Part shown: in pieces, positions 1-7,273 of the stretch
Layout of the letters: each line of letters opens with the position of its first letter
Position numbering within the stretch: the first letter of the stretch is position 1
NCBI GenBank assembly: GCA_016866415.1
Contig: VGML01000044.1
Coordinates: forward strand, 1-13,221
Reading direction: 5' to 3'
Origin: Bacteroidota bacterium
Lineage (GTDB): Bacteria > Bacteroidota > Bacteroidia > Flavobacteriales_D > Crocinitomicaceae
Length of the DNA stretch: 13,221 bases
Position numbers and translations under genes: made by a program
The notes under the pieces: model-generated
What the model saw: the letters and a program-made list of their open reading frames with translations, nothing else
What the model was told of the DNA's origin: nothing
Databases searched by the model: none

Positions 1-597
1 TCTTTCGAGGTAAACTTGACCAATTAATTTATACATTAATGGATGGTTACAAACATAATTTGAAATTCGAAAGACATCGTCCAATTTTTTAATACTTTTC
101 AAGGAATCATTGTTAATAAAATCGATGAACGAACCTTTCAAAAATCGATCATTTAGATGTCCTGAAAATACGATTACTCGTGCTGTATGATTTACCGATC
201 TATGCATTAAAAAACCATCTTCATCCATATAGAAAGATTGGTTACTTGTGTTAAAAATGCGTGCAATTGGTTTTCTTAAGACTACTCGAATATTCCAGTT
301 TTTCCCAATTTCTCTGAAAACATCGACCTCTTTCACTTCCTCCATTGAGGCAATTTTTCGCTCTATTTTTCGAATGTCTAATTGTTCGTTTTTTTGATTC
401 GGAGTAAGTAATCCAACATTTTTTAATCGAACCGTAAGTTCCTCCTCCGTTAAAAATGTTTCTCCTTCTACATGAATTGAAATAGCAGGAGACTTAATTA
501 ATTTTTTGTTCTCTTCCTTATTTGCAAATACCAGGACAGTAATTGTTCCGCCCAAGATTAAAATCCAAAAAACTAGTTTAAGCCATTTCTTAATCAT
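1..597 (-). CDS. ftsQ: Cell division protein FtsQ, N-terminal part (runs off the left edge)
   Basis: Bitopic divisome protein that links FtsL-type partners to the late division proteins; it acts in the inner membrane and periplasm. I translated 199 codons from the ATG at 597; the frame is open to position 1, so the C-terminus is missing. Residues 1-5 are short and basic (MIKKW), and residues about 6-25 form one membrane segment. Residues about 39-110 fit a POTRA domain (AISIHVEGETFLTEEEL..., then VRLKNVG and EVKEVDVFREIG...). The stretch SFYMDEDGFLM at 121-131 is the usual FtsQ-family 'Y.D..G' signature. The ATG lies inside the end of murC (ATGATTAA, 8-base overlap), which implies translational coupling and fixes the start. 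Its position after murC, where ftsQ-ftsA-ftsZ normally follow, supports the call. The sequence is divergent from proteobacterial FtsQ, as is usual in Bacteroidota. Confidence 0.9.
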   Translation of the reverse strand, partial: MIKKWLKLVFWILILGGTITVLVFANKEENKKLIKSPAISIHVEGETFLTEEELTVRLKNVGLLTPNQKNEQLDIRKIERKIASMEEVKEVDVFREIGKNWNIRVVLRKPIARIFNTSNQSFYMDEDGFLMHRSVNHTARVIVFSGHLNDRFLKGSFIDFINNDSLKSIKKLDDVFRISNYVCNHPLMYKLIGQVYLER

Positions 598-1978
598 CGA
601 GATTCGAGTTTAATATTTCAGTTAATGGATTCACAATTCGATCAATATCACCAGCGCCAATGGTTAAAACGATTCCTTGTTTATACTTGGAGAAATGTTG
701 AAGAACTTCCGAAGGTGATTTCAACCATTTTTTATCACATTTGATTTTCTGAAGAAGCCAATCACTTGTAATTCCATGAATTGGCTCCTCTCTTGCGGGA
801 TAAATTGGCATTAAAATAAGTTCATCCAAACGTGATAGTTCCTTGGCAAAACCATCTGCAAAATCGCGTGTTCGAGTGAACAAATGAGGTTGGAAAATCC
901 CAGTTATCTTCTTATTTGGATAGAACATTTGAATGGAATCTATTAGAACCTTGATTTCCTCGGGATGATGTGCATAATCGTCGATGTAAACCATTTTTTC
1001 TGTTCGAACACAAAACTCAAATCTTCGTTTCACTCCTGCAAATGACTCAATTCCTTTCCGGATGGTTTGCTCAACCATTCCCATTTCGTTCAATAAAGCA
1101 ATGCAAGCGAGTGCATTTTCAGCATTGTGAATTCCGGGAATTCCAAATTTAACGCGTGGCCAAAATCCATTTCTCAGTCGAACATCTCCGAAAAGATATC
1201 CGTCTGACCATGATAAATTTTGAAGTGAATAATTAGCAGTAGGTGAATTTAAAGAATAGGTATAACTTTTCGAAAGAGAGTTCAGATTTAATCCTTCTTT
1301 TTGAATCAAATATCCTTGCATTTCAGTTTTCATGGCATATTGCCGAAAGCCTTCTTTGAATTGGTCTTCATTCCCATAAATATCTAAATGATCGGGATCA
1401 ACGGCTGTTACAATACTCGCATAAGGTGAGAGATGCAAAAACGATCGATCAAATTCGTCCGCTTCAATAACAGTATACTCGCTCGTTTCCGAAAGAACTA
1501 AATTGGAATTGAAATTGGTTGCGATTCCTCCTAAAAACGCATTACACTTCCAAGAAGACTGATTTAAAATATGGGCCAGAATGGAACTTGTTGTAGTTTT
1601 ACCATGTGTTCCAGCAACGCAAAGCCCTTTAGATTGACGGGTAAGTAATCCTAAAACTTCGGATCTTTTTAAAATCTTGAAATTATTTTGAATGAAATAG
1701 TTATATTCTTTATGCGTTTTTGGAATTGCAGGCGTGTAAATCACCAACGTTTTTTCCTTGATTTTGAAGTCCTTCGGAATTTCATCACCTAAATCTTCAA
1801 AATGGATTTCACAACCTTCTTCAATAAGTTTTTCGGTTAATGAACTCGGTGTTTTGTCATAACCCCCCACTTTTACTCCATGGTAATGGAAATATCTAGC
1901 AAGTGCAGACATTCCAATCCCACCGATTCCGATGAAATAGACATGCTTGTATTGTTCCGAAATACTCGTTTTACTCAT
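590..1978 (-). CDS. murC: UDP-N-acetylmuramate--L-alanine ligase MurC
   Basis: Cytoplasmic ATP-dependent ligase that adds L-Ala to UDP-MurNAc, the first step of the stem peptide. The product is 462 aa, normal for MurC. The N-terminal Rossmann-like UDP-binding domain has GIGGIGMSALA at 17-27. The central ATPase domain has the P-loop GTHGKTTTS at 123-131, the EADEFDRSF segment at 172-180 (metal and substrate site) and DPDHLD at 194-199. PGIHNAENALA at 281-291 precedes the C-terminal domain, which carries RRFEF at 318-322, DDYAHHPEE at 333-341 and QPHLFTRT at 363-370. GTHGKT and DDYAHHP separate MurC from MurD, MurE and MurF; Mpl is a related alternative, but the dcw position and the length favour MurC. 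The ATG at 1978 overlaps the end of murG by 8 bases (ATGAGTAA), and ftsQ starts inside its own last codons. Confidence 0.97.
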   Translation of the reverse strand: MSKTSISEQYKHVYFIGIGGIGMSALARYFHYHGVKVGGYDKTPSSLTEKLIEEGCEIHFEDLGDEIPKDFKIKEKTLVIYTPAIPKTHKEYNYFIQNNFKILKRSEVLGLLTRQSKGLCVAGTHGKTTTSSILAHILNQSSWKCNAFLGGIATNFNSNLVLSETSEYTVIEADEFDRSFLHLSPYASIVTAVDPDHLDIYGNEDQFKEGFRQYAMKTEMQGYLIQKEGLNLNSLSKSYTYSLNSPTANYSLQNLSWSDGYLFGDVRLRNGFWPRVKFGIPGIHNAENALACIALLNEMGMVEQTIRKGIESFAGVKRRFEFCVRTEKMVYIDDYAHHPEEIKVLIDSIQMFYPNKKITGIFQPHLFTRTRDFADGFAKELSRLDELILMPIYPAREEPIHGITSDWLLQKIKCDKKWLKSPSEVLQHFSKYKQGIVLTIGAGDIDRIVNPLTEILNSNLDD

Positions 1979-3077
1979 TTAATATTTTTTCACACATGTC
2001 TACGATTTCAGCAACTGCATTTGGTTTCTCTAATTTTTTAATGGCTTTAGAAAGTTGTTGACATCGGTCATTGTCTTTTATTAATTTCAATGCTTCTTCA
2101 ACCAAATCATCTCGAGCATCCGTATCGCGAACGAGTAATGCGGCATTTTTCTCCACGAGTGCCATGGCGTTTTTAGTTTGATGATCTTCCGAAACATTCG
2201 GTGACGGAACCAAAATAACCGGTTTCCCTACAATGCTCAGTTCAGAAACAGAAATTGCCCCCGCTCTTGATATGATTACATCAGCTGCTCCATAGGCACA
2301 ATCCATTCGTGAAATGAACTGGTGCAAATGAATGTTCGTTTTGTCTTTTACGATTAATTCATCTTGCAAACGCTCGAAGTAATTTTTCCCGCATTGCCAT
2401 AAAACTTGAACTCCTTCCGCATTAAATTCTTCAACTCCGTGCAACATTGAACGATTTAAGGTTTTTGCTCCAAGACTTCCACCGATTACCAATACAGTGG
2501 GTAAATCAGGATTCAAATTAAAAACTTTTTGTGCTTCTTGTCGTTCGCAATTTGATGCACCAGTTAACTCTTTACGAACAGGATTTCCAGTTAAAACAAC
2601 TCGTGTTTTTGGAAAATATTTTTCCATTCCTTCGTAAGCCGTGCAAATACATTCTGTTTTCTTTGCTAACATACGATTGGTCTTTCCTGGAAACGAATTT
2701 TGTTCTTGAATTACGGTTGGAATTCCAATGTATTGCGCCATTTTCAAAGTCGGACCGCTTGCATAACCTCCAACACCAATTACCAAATCAGGCTTAAATT
2801 TCTTGATAATTCTTCTCGCCTTCAATAAACTTTTTACAATCTTTATGGGTAATAAAAAATTGGAAAACGTGAACTTCCGTTGGAATCCAGCAATTTCAAG
2901 ACCTTCAATTTTATAACCTGCTTGTGGCACTTTCTCCATTTCCATTTTTCCTTTTGCCCCAACAAATAGCACTTTAGCCAACGGATTCCTTTTTTTAATT
3001 TCATCGGCAATCGCAATAGCTGGGAAAATGTGTCCTCCCGTTCCTCCGCCGGAAATAATTACGCGTTCAATAATCAT
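1971..3077 (-). CDS. murG: Lipid II synthase MurG (UDP-GlcNAc:lipid I GlcNAc transferase)
   Basis: Peripheral inner-membrane GT28 glycosyltransferase that transfers GlcNAc from UDP-GlcNAc to lipid I, giving lipid II. The product is 368 aa, typical. The N-terminal domain starts almost at once with SGGGTGGHIFPA (9-20), the glycine-rich loop with the conserved His. GVGGYASGP is at 101-109 and the acceptor-side QEQNSFPGKTNR at 124-135. The C-terminal domain has GGSLGA at 199-204, SRAGAISVSEL at 270-280, and PSPNVSEDHQTKNA at 291-304, which fits the UDP-GlcNAc pocket. No transmembrane segment is evident, as expected for a monotopic protein. It starts 10 bases after the stop of ftsW, and its end overlaps murC by 8 bases, so the lipid II maker sits directly between the polymerase and the first Mur ligase. 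Nothing is missing. Confidence 0.97.
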   Translation of the reverse strand: MIIERVIISGGGTGGHIFPAIAIADEIKKRNPLAKVLFVGAKGKMEMEKVPQAGYKIEGLEIAGFQRKFTFSNFLLPIKIVKSLLKARRIIKKFKPDLVIGVGGYASGPTLKMAQYIGIPTVIQEQNSFPGKTNRMLAKKTECICTAYEGMEKYFPKTRVVLTGNPVRKELTGASNCERQEAQKVFNLNPDLPTVLVIGGSLGAKTLNRSMLHGVEEFNAEGVQVLWQCGKNYFERLQDELIVKDKTNIHLHQFISRMDCAYGAADVIISRAGAISVSELSIVGKPVILVPSPNVSEDHQTKNAMALVEKNAALLVRDTDARDDLVEEALKLIKDNDRCQQLSKAIKKLEKPNAVAEIVDMCEKILNE

Positions 3078-3087
3078 GTTCTAATTT

Positions 3088-4254
3088 TTAATTCGCAAAA
3101 GCATTTTGTTCTTGTTTCGATTGTTTTTGTAGTTGGTAGGAGAAAGATTGAATGACGCCAATGGAAACGCAAGCCATGATTAAGGCTGAACCTCCCATTG
3201 CCATAAAAGGCATATTTTGCCCGGTTACCGGGAAAATTCCTGTGCAAACGAGCATGTTAATACTTGCTTGAGTTAATAGATGAATTCCGATTCCCATACA
3301 AACATAGGATTGGAATAAATCGTCAGTTTTTAAAGCAATTTTTATAATTCGTAAGAGTAAAATGAGATACGATAAGACGAGAAATAGCGCCGAAATCGAT
3401 CCAAATTCTTCCACAAAACTAGAGTAGTAAAAATCGGCATAAGCCTCAGGAGTGTAACTTTTTAATTTACCATCACCCACACCAAGTCCGAAAAAAGAAC
3501 CGATGTGAATGGCCAATTTAGCATTGTTCACTTGTGCGTTTTCGACATTGGAGATATCATCTTCCATTCGGTTATCAATTCGATTGACCCAGGTTTCATA
3601 GCGAGGCAACAAATTCAATTGTGGAATTGCTAAGTGAATACCGATGGTTAAGGCGATTAATCCAACTCCACCCGCCGCCATGATTGATAGTTTTGTAAAC
3701 GGCACTTTTCCGATGAATAACATTGCCATGGAAAGCATAAAAAGCATGGCAGAAGTTGAAAAGTTATCTTTTAAAATCAATCCACAGATTACCACAACAG
3801 GAATAATAAGCGGAATAATCCCCTCTTTCCAATTATTTAGTTTTTCTTTTTTTCGAACCAATAGTTTTGATAAATAAATAATTAAAGCGAGTTTCGCAAA
3901 GTCGGAAGATTGAAACGTCAATTGCACAAAAGGTATTCGAATCCAACGACCGGCACCATTTACTTTGGCACCAAAAAACATTGTAAACAATAAAAGACCA
4001 ATGGCTAGGTAGTAGCTAAACTTTGCCAACTGAGAAATGTATTTGGAGTCCAATCGGTGAATGACAAACATGGCAGCGAAACCAATGATGACATAGACCA
4101 AGTGCTTTGATAAATATTGAAAAGGCGAACCACCTTCGATTTTTACCAATATTGGAACAAAACTATAAACGGTTACCAATGAAAATGCCATCATCAAAAT
4201 GGTGATAAGCCAAATTACGGAGTCGCCCTTGAGATATTTTAAGTAACTTCTCAT
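3088..4254 (-). CDS. ftsW: Septal peptidoglycan polymerase FtsW (SEDS family)
   Basis: Polytopic inner-membrane SEDS glycosyltransferase that polymerises lipid II at the septum with its partner FtsI. The product is 388 aa with about ten hydrophobic segments from residue 12 to about 375. SEDS signatures visible are NGAGRWIRIPFVQLTFQSSDFAKL from about 99 to 122, KDNFSTSAM at 162-170, and TPEAYADFYYSSFVEEFG at 268-285. Asp274 in the last segment aligns by motif with the essential Asp of E. coli FtsW and RodA. The C-terminal signature FPVTGQNMPFMAMGGSALI is at about 341-359. RodA is the alternative member of this family, but the setting between murD and murG inside the dcw cluster argues for FtsW. 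Its ATG overlaps the stop of the preceding 140-aa gene as ATGA, so the two are probably translationally coupled. Confidence 0.95.
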   Translation of the reverse strand: MRSYLKYLKGDSVIWLITILMMAFSLVTVYSFVPILVKIEGGSPFQYLSKHLVYVIIGFAAMFVIHRLDSKYISQLAKFSYYLAIGLLLFTMFFGAKVNGAGRWIRIPFVQLTFQSSDFAKLALIIYLSKLLVRKKEKLNNWKEGIIPLIIPVVVICGLILKDNFSTSAMLFMLSMAMLFIGKVPFTKLSIMAAGGVGLIALTIGIHLAIPQLNLLPRYETWVNRIDNRMEDDISNVENAQVNNAKLAIHIGSFFGLGVGDGKLKSYTPEAYADFYYSSFVEEFGSISALFLVLSYLILLLRIIKIALKTDDLFQSYVCMGIGIHLLTQASINMLVCTGIFPVTGQNMPFMAMGGSALIMACVSIGVIQSFSYQLQKQSKQEQNAFAN

Positions 4255-4673
4255 TTTAGTTGAACCAATGCAAGGTATTCTTTGAATAAATTGAAATAGT
4301 ATTCGGAATCTGTGTCGGTTGATGTGAACATCAGAATTCCTGGTTTGAAAGCAGACTCAGTCATTGATTTCAATATAACATTGAGTTCCTCTCCATCTGC
4401 ATAGACAAGTTTCGTTCGAACCCTTGAATCCAAAACATTATTTTCACTCAATACCAAGTTGATTTCTGTTTTGTTTCCTATCCACAGAACTTCAAATGGA
4501 AAAGAATTGAGTGTGGAATTGAGCACTTCGAAGTTAGGATAAATCCAACTAAAAACATCCATTCCCACTAATTTCCCATGGGATTGAAGGGATGTTTCAT
4601 TCAATTTTAACAAGCCACTTTTTCGGGCTGCGACTAATTGAGATTCGATCTTATTTAATTCTTGTTCACTCAT
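4251..4673 (-). CDS. Unrecognised 140-aa protein encoded between murD and ftsW
   Basis: I do not recognise this family. The frame can be extended upstream to 4823, but that would run deep into murD. The ATG at 4673, 10 bases after the murD stop, gives MSEQELNKIESQL... and 140 aa, and is the better start. The protein has no signal peptide or membrane helix and is probably cytoplasmic. An amphipathic N-terminal helix (2-20, NKIESQLVAARKSG) is followed by alternating hydrophobic and polar stretches that suggest an alpha/beta fold (FEVLWIGNKTEINLVL at 60-75, RTKLVYADGEELNVIL at 86-101, GILMFTS at 112-118), and then a terminal helix from about 123 to 138. Its stop overlaps the ftsW ATG (ATGA), so it is embedded in the operon and likely co-translated with ftsW. 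That context suggests a role in wall synthesis or division, but this is inference. It does not look like FtsL, FtsB, MurF or Ddl. Confidence 0.82.
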   Translation of the reverse strand: MSEQELNKIESQLVAARKSGLLKLNETSLQSHGKLVGMDVFSWIYPNFEVLNSTLNSFPFEVLWIGNKTEINLVLSENNVLDSRVRTKLVYADGEELNVILKSMTESAFKPGILMFTSTDTDSEYYFNLFKEYLALVQLK

Positions 4674-4683
4674 AGTGATTGAT

Positions 4684-6027
4684 TTATAACATGCGAACTG
4701 CTTGCTTGAATTGGTTTCCACGATCTTCGTAGTTTTCGAATAAGTCGAAACTAGCACAAGCTGGAGAAAGCAAAACGGTTTCGTCTTTGGCAGCCAAACG
4801 ATAGCCATAAGCAACAGCTTCAACAGCTGATTTCACTTCAACGATGGTTTCGACAACTCCCGAGAATGCTTCAATGATTTTATGATTATCCACGCCAAGG
4901 CAAATTATAGCCTTCACCCTGTTTTTAACCAAATCCATCAACTCGCTGTAGTCATTTCCTTTATCAACTCCACCAACAATCCAAACTGTTGATTTTTCCA
5001 TGCTTTCCAAAGCGAACCAAGTTGAATTGATATTGGTGGCTTTAGAATCGTTGATAAACTCGATTCCGTTTACCTTCGCAACGAATTCCAATCGGTGCTC
5101 AACGTTTACGAAATCTTCCAAACTTTCTCGCACGATATCCTTGCGGATTTCAACAATTCGAGCAGCGATTCCAGCCGCAAGTGAGTTTTGGGTATTGTGC
5201 TTACCCTTCAGAGCTAATTCATGAATTGACATAGTTAATTGATCTTTTATGTTTATTGTTAATTGTTTCTCAGTTGCATAACCCCCCACTTCAATTTTTT
5301 CCTTTAATGAAAAAGGAGCCAAATTCATAGTTAGTTTTCGGGACTTTACACCCGTTTGAATAATTGGGTCATCGTAATTATAAATGAACCAGTCTTCGTG
5401 TGTTTGATTATTTAGAATGCGGAATTTTGAGTCCACATATTTTTGCATTTGGTATTCGTAGCGATCGAGATGATCTGGAGTTATATTGGTCAATATTCCG
5501 ATATCAGCTTTGAAGTCAAACATGTCATCGAGTTGAAAAGAACTCAATTCTATTACATACCAATCATGGTCTCCTTCGGCTACTTGCTTGGCAAAACTGT
5601 AACCTACATTTCCAGCTAATCCCACATCCCAACCTGCTTTTTTCAAAATGTGATTGGTTAGCATCGTTGTGGTTGTTTTTCCATTGCTTCCTGTGATGCA
5701 AATTTTCTTTCCTCTCGAATAATAACCTGCGAATTCGATTTCAGAAATGATTTTTACTTCTCGATTTTTTAATCCGACGATTAATGGAACATTATTAGGA
5801 ATACCAGGTGATTTAATGATGAGGTCAGCTTTGAAAATTCGATCTTCATTATGCGCTCCTTCTTCCCATTCAATTTGCTCATCGATTAGCGTTTGTTTGA
5901 ATTCCTCTTTGATTTGACCTTTATCAGATACAAATACTGTCCACCCTTTCAATTTGGCTAAAATTGCAGCTCCGACTCCGCTTTCTCCGGCGCCCAAAAT
6001 CACGATATGTTTTCCTGTTCCGTTCAA
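4684..6027 (-). CDS. murD: UDP-N-acetylmuramoyl-L-alanine--D-glutamate ligase MurD
   Basis: Cytoplasmic ATP-dependent ligase that adds D-Glu to UDP-MurNAc-L-Ala. The product is 447 aa, normal for the family. The N-terminal domain has VILGAGESGVGAAILA at 9-24 and KSPGIP at 72-77. The ATPase domain has TGSNGKTTT at 112-120, ELSSFQL at 160-166 and NITPDHLDRY at 181-190. Lys201 in YVDSKFRI is probably the carbamylated lysine. GKHNTQNSLAA is at 275-285. The C-terminal domain has EHRLEFV at 310-316, NDSKATN at 326-332 and SPACASFDLFENYEDRG at 421-437, a strong MurD hallmark. The start is odd. The frame is closed upstream by a TGA at 6036-6034 and contains no ATG before the Rossmann motif, so TTG at 6027 (LNGTGKHIVILG...), one base after the mraY stop, is the best start. 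A GTG nine codons in would cut into the first strand. Confidence 0.96.
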   Translation of the reverse strand: MNGTGKHIVILGAGESGVGAAILAKLKGWTVFVSDKGQIKEEFKQTLIDEQIEWEEGAHNEDRIFKADLIIKSPGIPNNVPLIVGLKNREVKIISEIEFAGYYSRGKKICITGSNGKTTTTMLTNHILKKAGWDVGLAGNVGYSFAKQVAEGDHDWYVIELSSFQLDDMFDFKADIGILTNITPDHLDRYEYQMQKYVDSKFRILNNQTHEDWFIYNYDDPIIQTGVKSRKLTMNLAPFSLKEKIEVGGYATEKQLTINIKDQLTMSIHELALKGKHNTQNSLAAGIAARIVEIRKDIVRESLEDFVNVEHRLEFVAKVNGIEFINDSKATNINSTWFALESMEKSTVWIVGGVDKGNDYSELMDLVKNRVKAIICLGVDNHKIIEAFSGVVETIVEVKSAVEAVAYGYRLAAKDETVLLSPACASFDLFENYEDRGNQFKQAVRML

Positions 6028-6028
6028 T

Positions 6029-7273
6029 TTATCTCAATTTCAGCGTTACAATCGTTACAACAGCTAATAGAATCCCCACAATCCAAAAGCGAGAAACGAT
6101 CTTTGCTTCGTGAATTCCTTTTTTCTGATAGTGATGATGTAGCGGTGCCATGAGGAAAATCCGCCTCCCTTCTCCGAAACGTTTTTTGGTAAGTTTGAAA
6201 TAACCTACTTGTAACATCACCGATAAATTTTCAATCAAGAAAATACCACATAGAACAGGAATCAATAATTCCTTTCGAATGGAAATGGCAAATACAGCTA
6301 TGATTCCACCAAGTGCTAGACTTCCTGTGTCGCCCATGAATACTTGAGCAGGGAAGGAGTTATACCAAAGGAACCCAATACAAGCACCCACAAACGCACT
6401 GATGAAAATCACAAGCTCTTCGGCGTGTGGAATATACATGACGTTCAAGTAATCTGCGAATTTGGCGTGTGAGCTAACATAAGCTAAAATTGCCAGCGCA
6501 ATTCCAATGATTGCTGAAGATCCTGTAGCTAATCCATCCAAGCCATCGGTCATGTTTGCTCCATTTGAAACGGCAATTACAATGAAAATTACAATGGGAA
6601 TAAACAATAACCAACCGTAGGATTTTTGCCAATCACCTATTAGCCAGTTGTAATTGAATTCATTGCCTTTGATAAATGGAATCGTGGTGGTCATATCATC
6701 CGTTTTGATCCATTTAAAATTTTCACCGTCGTCTTGGATGTGATGTTGTGAAACGAATTCCTCATCCGCTTGAAGTTTGTAATCAGCGGGAACGCGCTTG
6801 TGAACTACCACATTTTCAGAGAAATAAAGAATACATCCTACAATTACTCCAACTCCAATTTGACCGATGATTTTAAATTTTCCCTTTAGACCTTCTTTAT
6901 TTTTTCTGAATACTTTGATGTAGTCATCCAAAAAACCTATCATTCCGAGCCAAACTGTAGAAATGAGCATCGTTATGACGTATACATTGTGAACCTTTGC
7001 AAAAAGTAAAGTTGGGATCAGAATTGAGCTCAGAATGATGATTCCTCCCATTGTTGGCGTTCCTGACTTTTGAATTTGTCCATCGAGACCTAAATCACGA
7101 ACCGTTTCGCCAATTTGCTGCTTTTTTAAGGCTCCAATGATTTTCTTTCCGAAGAAGATTGAAACAATGAGCGAAGTAATCAAAGCCATCGCGGCGCGGA
7201 AAGAAATGTAGTCGAATAATCCCGCTCCAGGGAAATTCAATTTATCCAAATAATCAAATAAGTAATAAAGCAT
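6029..7273 (-). CDS. mraY: Phospho-MurNAc-pentapeptide transferase MraY (lipid I synthase)
   Basis: Integral inner-membrane enzyme that moves phospho-MurNAc-pentapeptide onto undecaprenyl phosphate, giving lipid I. The product is 414 aa, longer than the roughly 360 aa of E. coli MraY. Visible motifs are GTPTMGG at 71-77, FLDDYIKV at 114-121 (the DD pair), NMTDGLDGLA at 240-249, NSFPAQVFMGDTGS at 305-318, and MAPLHHHYQKKG at 375-386 with the HHH triad. About ten hydrophobic segments are visible. The extra length lies mostly between the fourth and fifth helices, residues about 152-218, an acidic and polar stretch that by MraY topology should face the periplasm. Enlarged loops here are, to my knowledge, usual in Bacteroidota. 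The ATG overlaps the murE stop by one base (TAATG), and murD follows one base after the mraY stop. Confidence 0.97.
   Translation of the reverse strand: MLYYLFDYLDKLNFPGAGLFDYISFRAAMALITSLIVSIFFGKKIIGALKKQQIGETVRDLGLDGQIQKSGTPTMGGIIILSSILIPTLLFAKVHNVYVITMLISTVWLGMIGFLDDYIKVFRKNKEGLKGKFKIIGQIGVGVIVGCILYFSENVVVHKRVPADYKLQADEEFVSQHHIQDDGENFKWIKTDDMTTTIPFIKGNEFNYNWLIGDWQKSYGWLLFIPIVIFIVIAVSNGANMTDGLDGLATGSSAIIGIALAILAYVSSHAKFADYLNVMYIPHAEELVIFISAFVGACIGFLWYNSFPAQVFMGDTGSLALGGIIAVFAISIRKELLIPVLCGIFLIENLSVMLQVGYFKLTKKRFGEGRRIFLMAPLHHHYQKKGIHEAKIVSRFWIVGILLAVVTIVTLKLR

Noticed and set aside
4674..4823. Upstream extension of the small gene between murD and ftsW to a start at 4823.
   Set aside because: The extra 50 codons lie over the conserved end of murD in another frame and encode an unlikely N-terminus; the ATG at 4673 fits the spacing.
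1858..5289. A 13-base identical string, GTGGGGGGTTATG on the minus strand, in both murC (1858-1870) and murD (5277-5289), with a GTGGG core like the MraZ boxes.
   Set aside because: Each copy encodes a VGGY tetrad in its own frame, there is only one GTGGG core per site without the 10-base period, and both are deep inside genes. Coincidence or shared codon use is enough.
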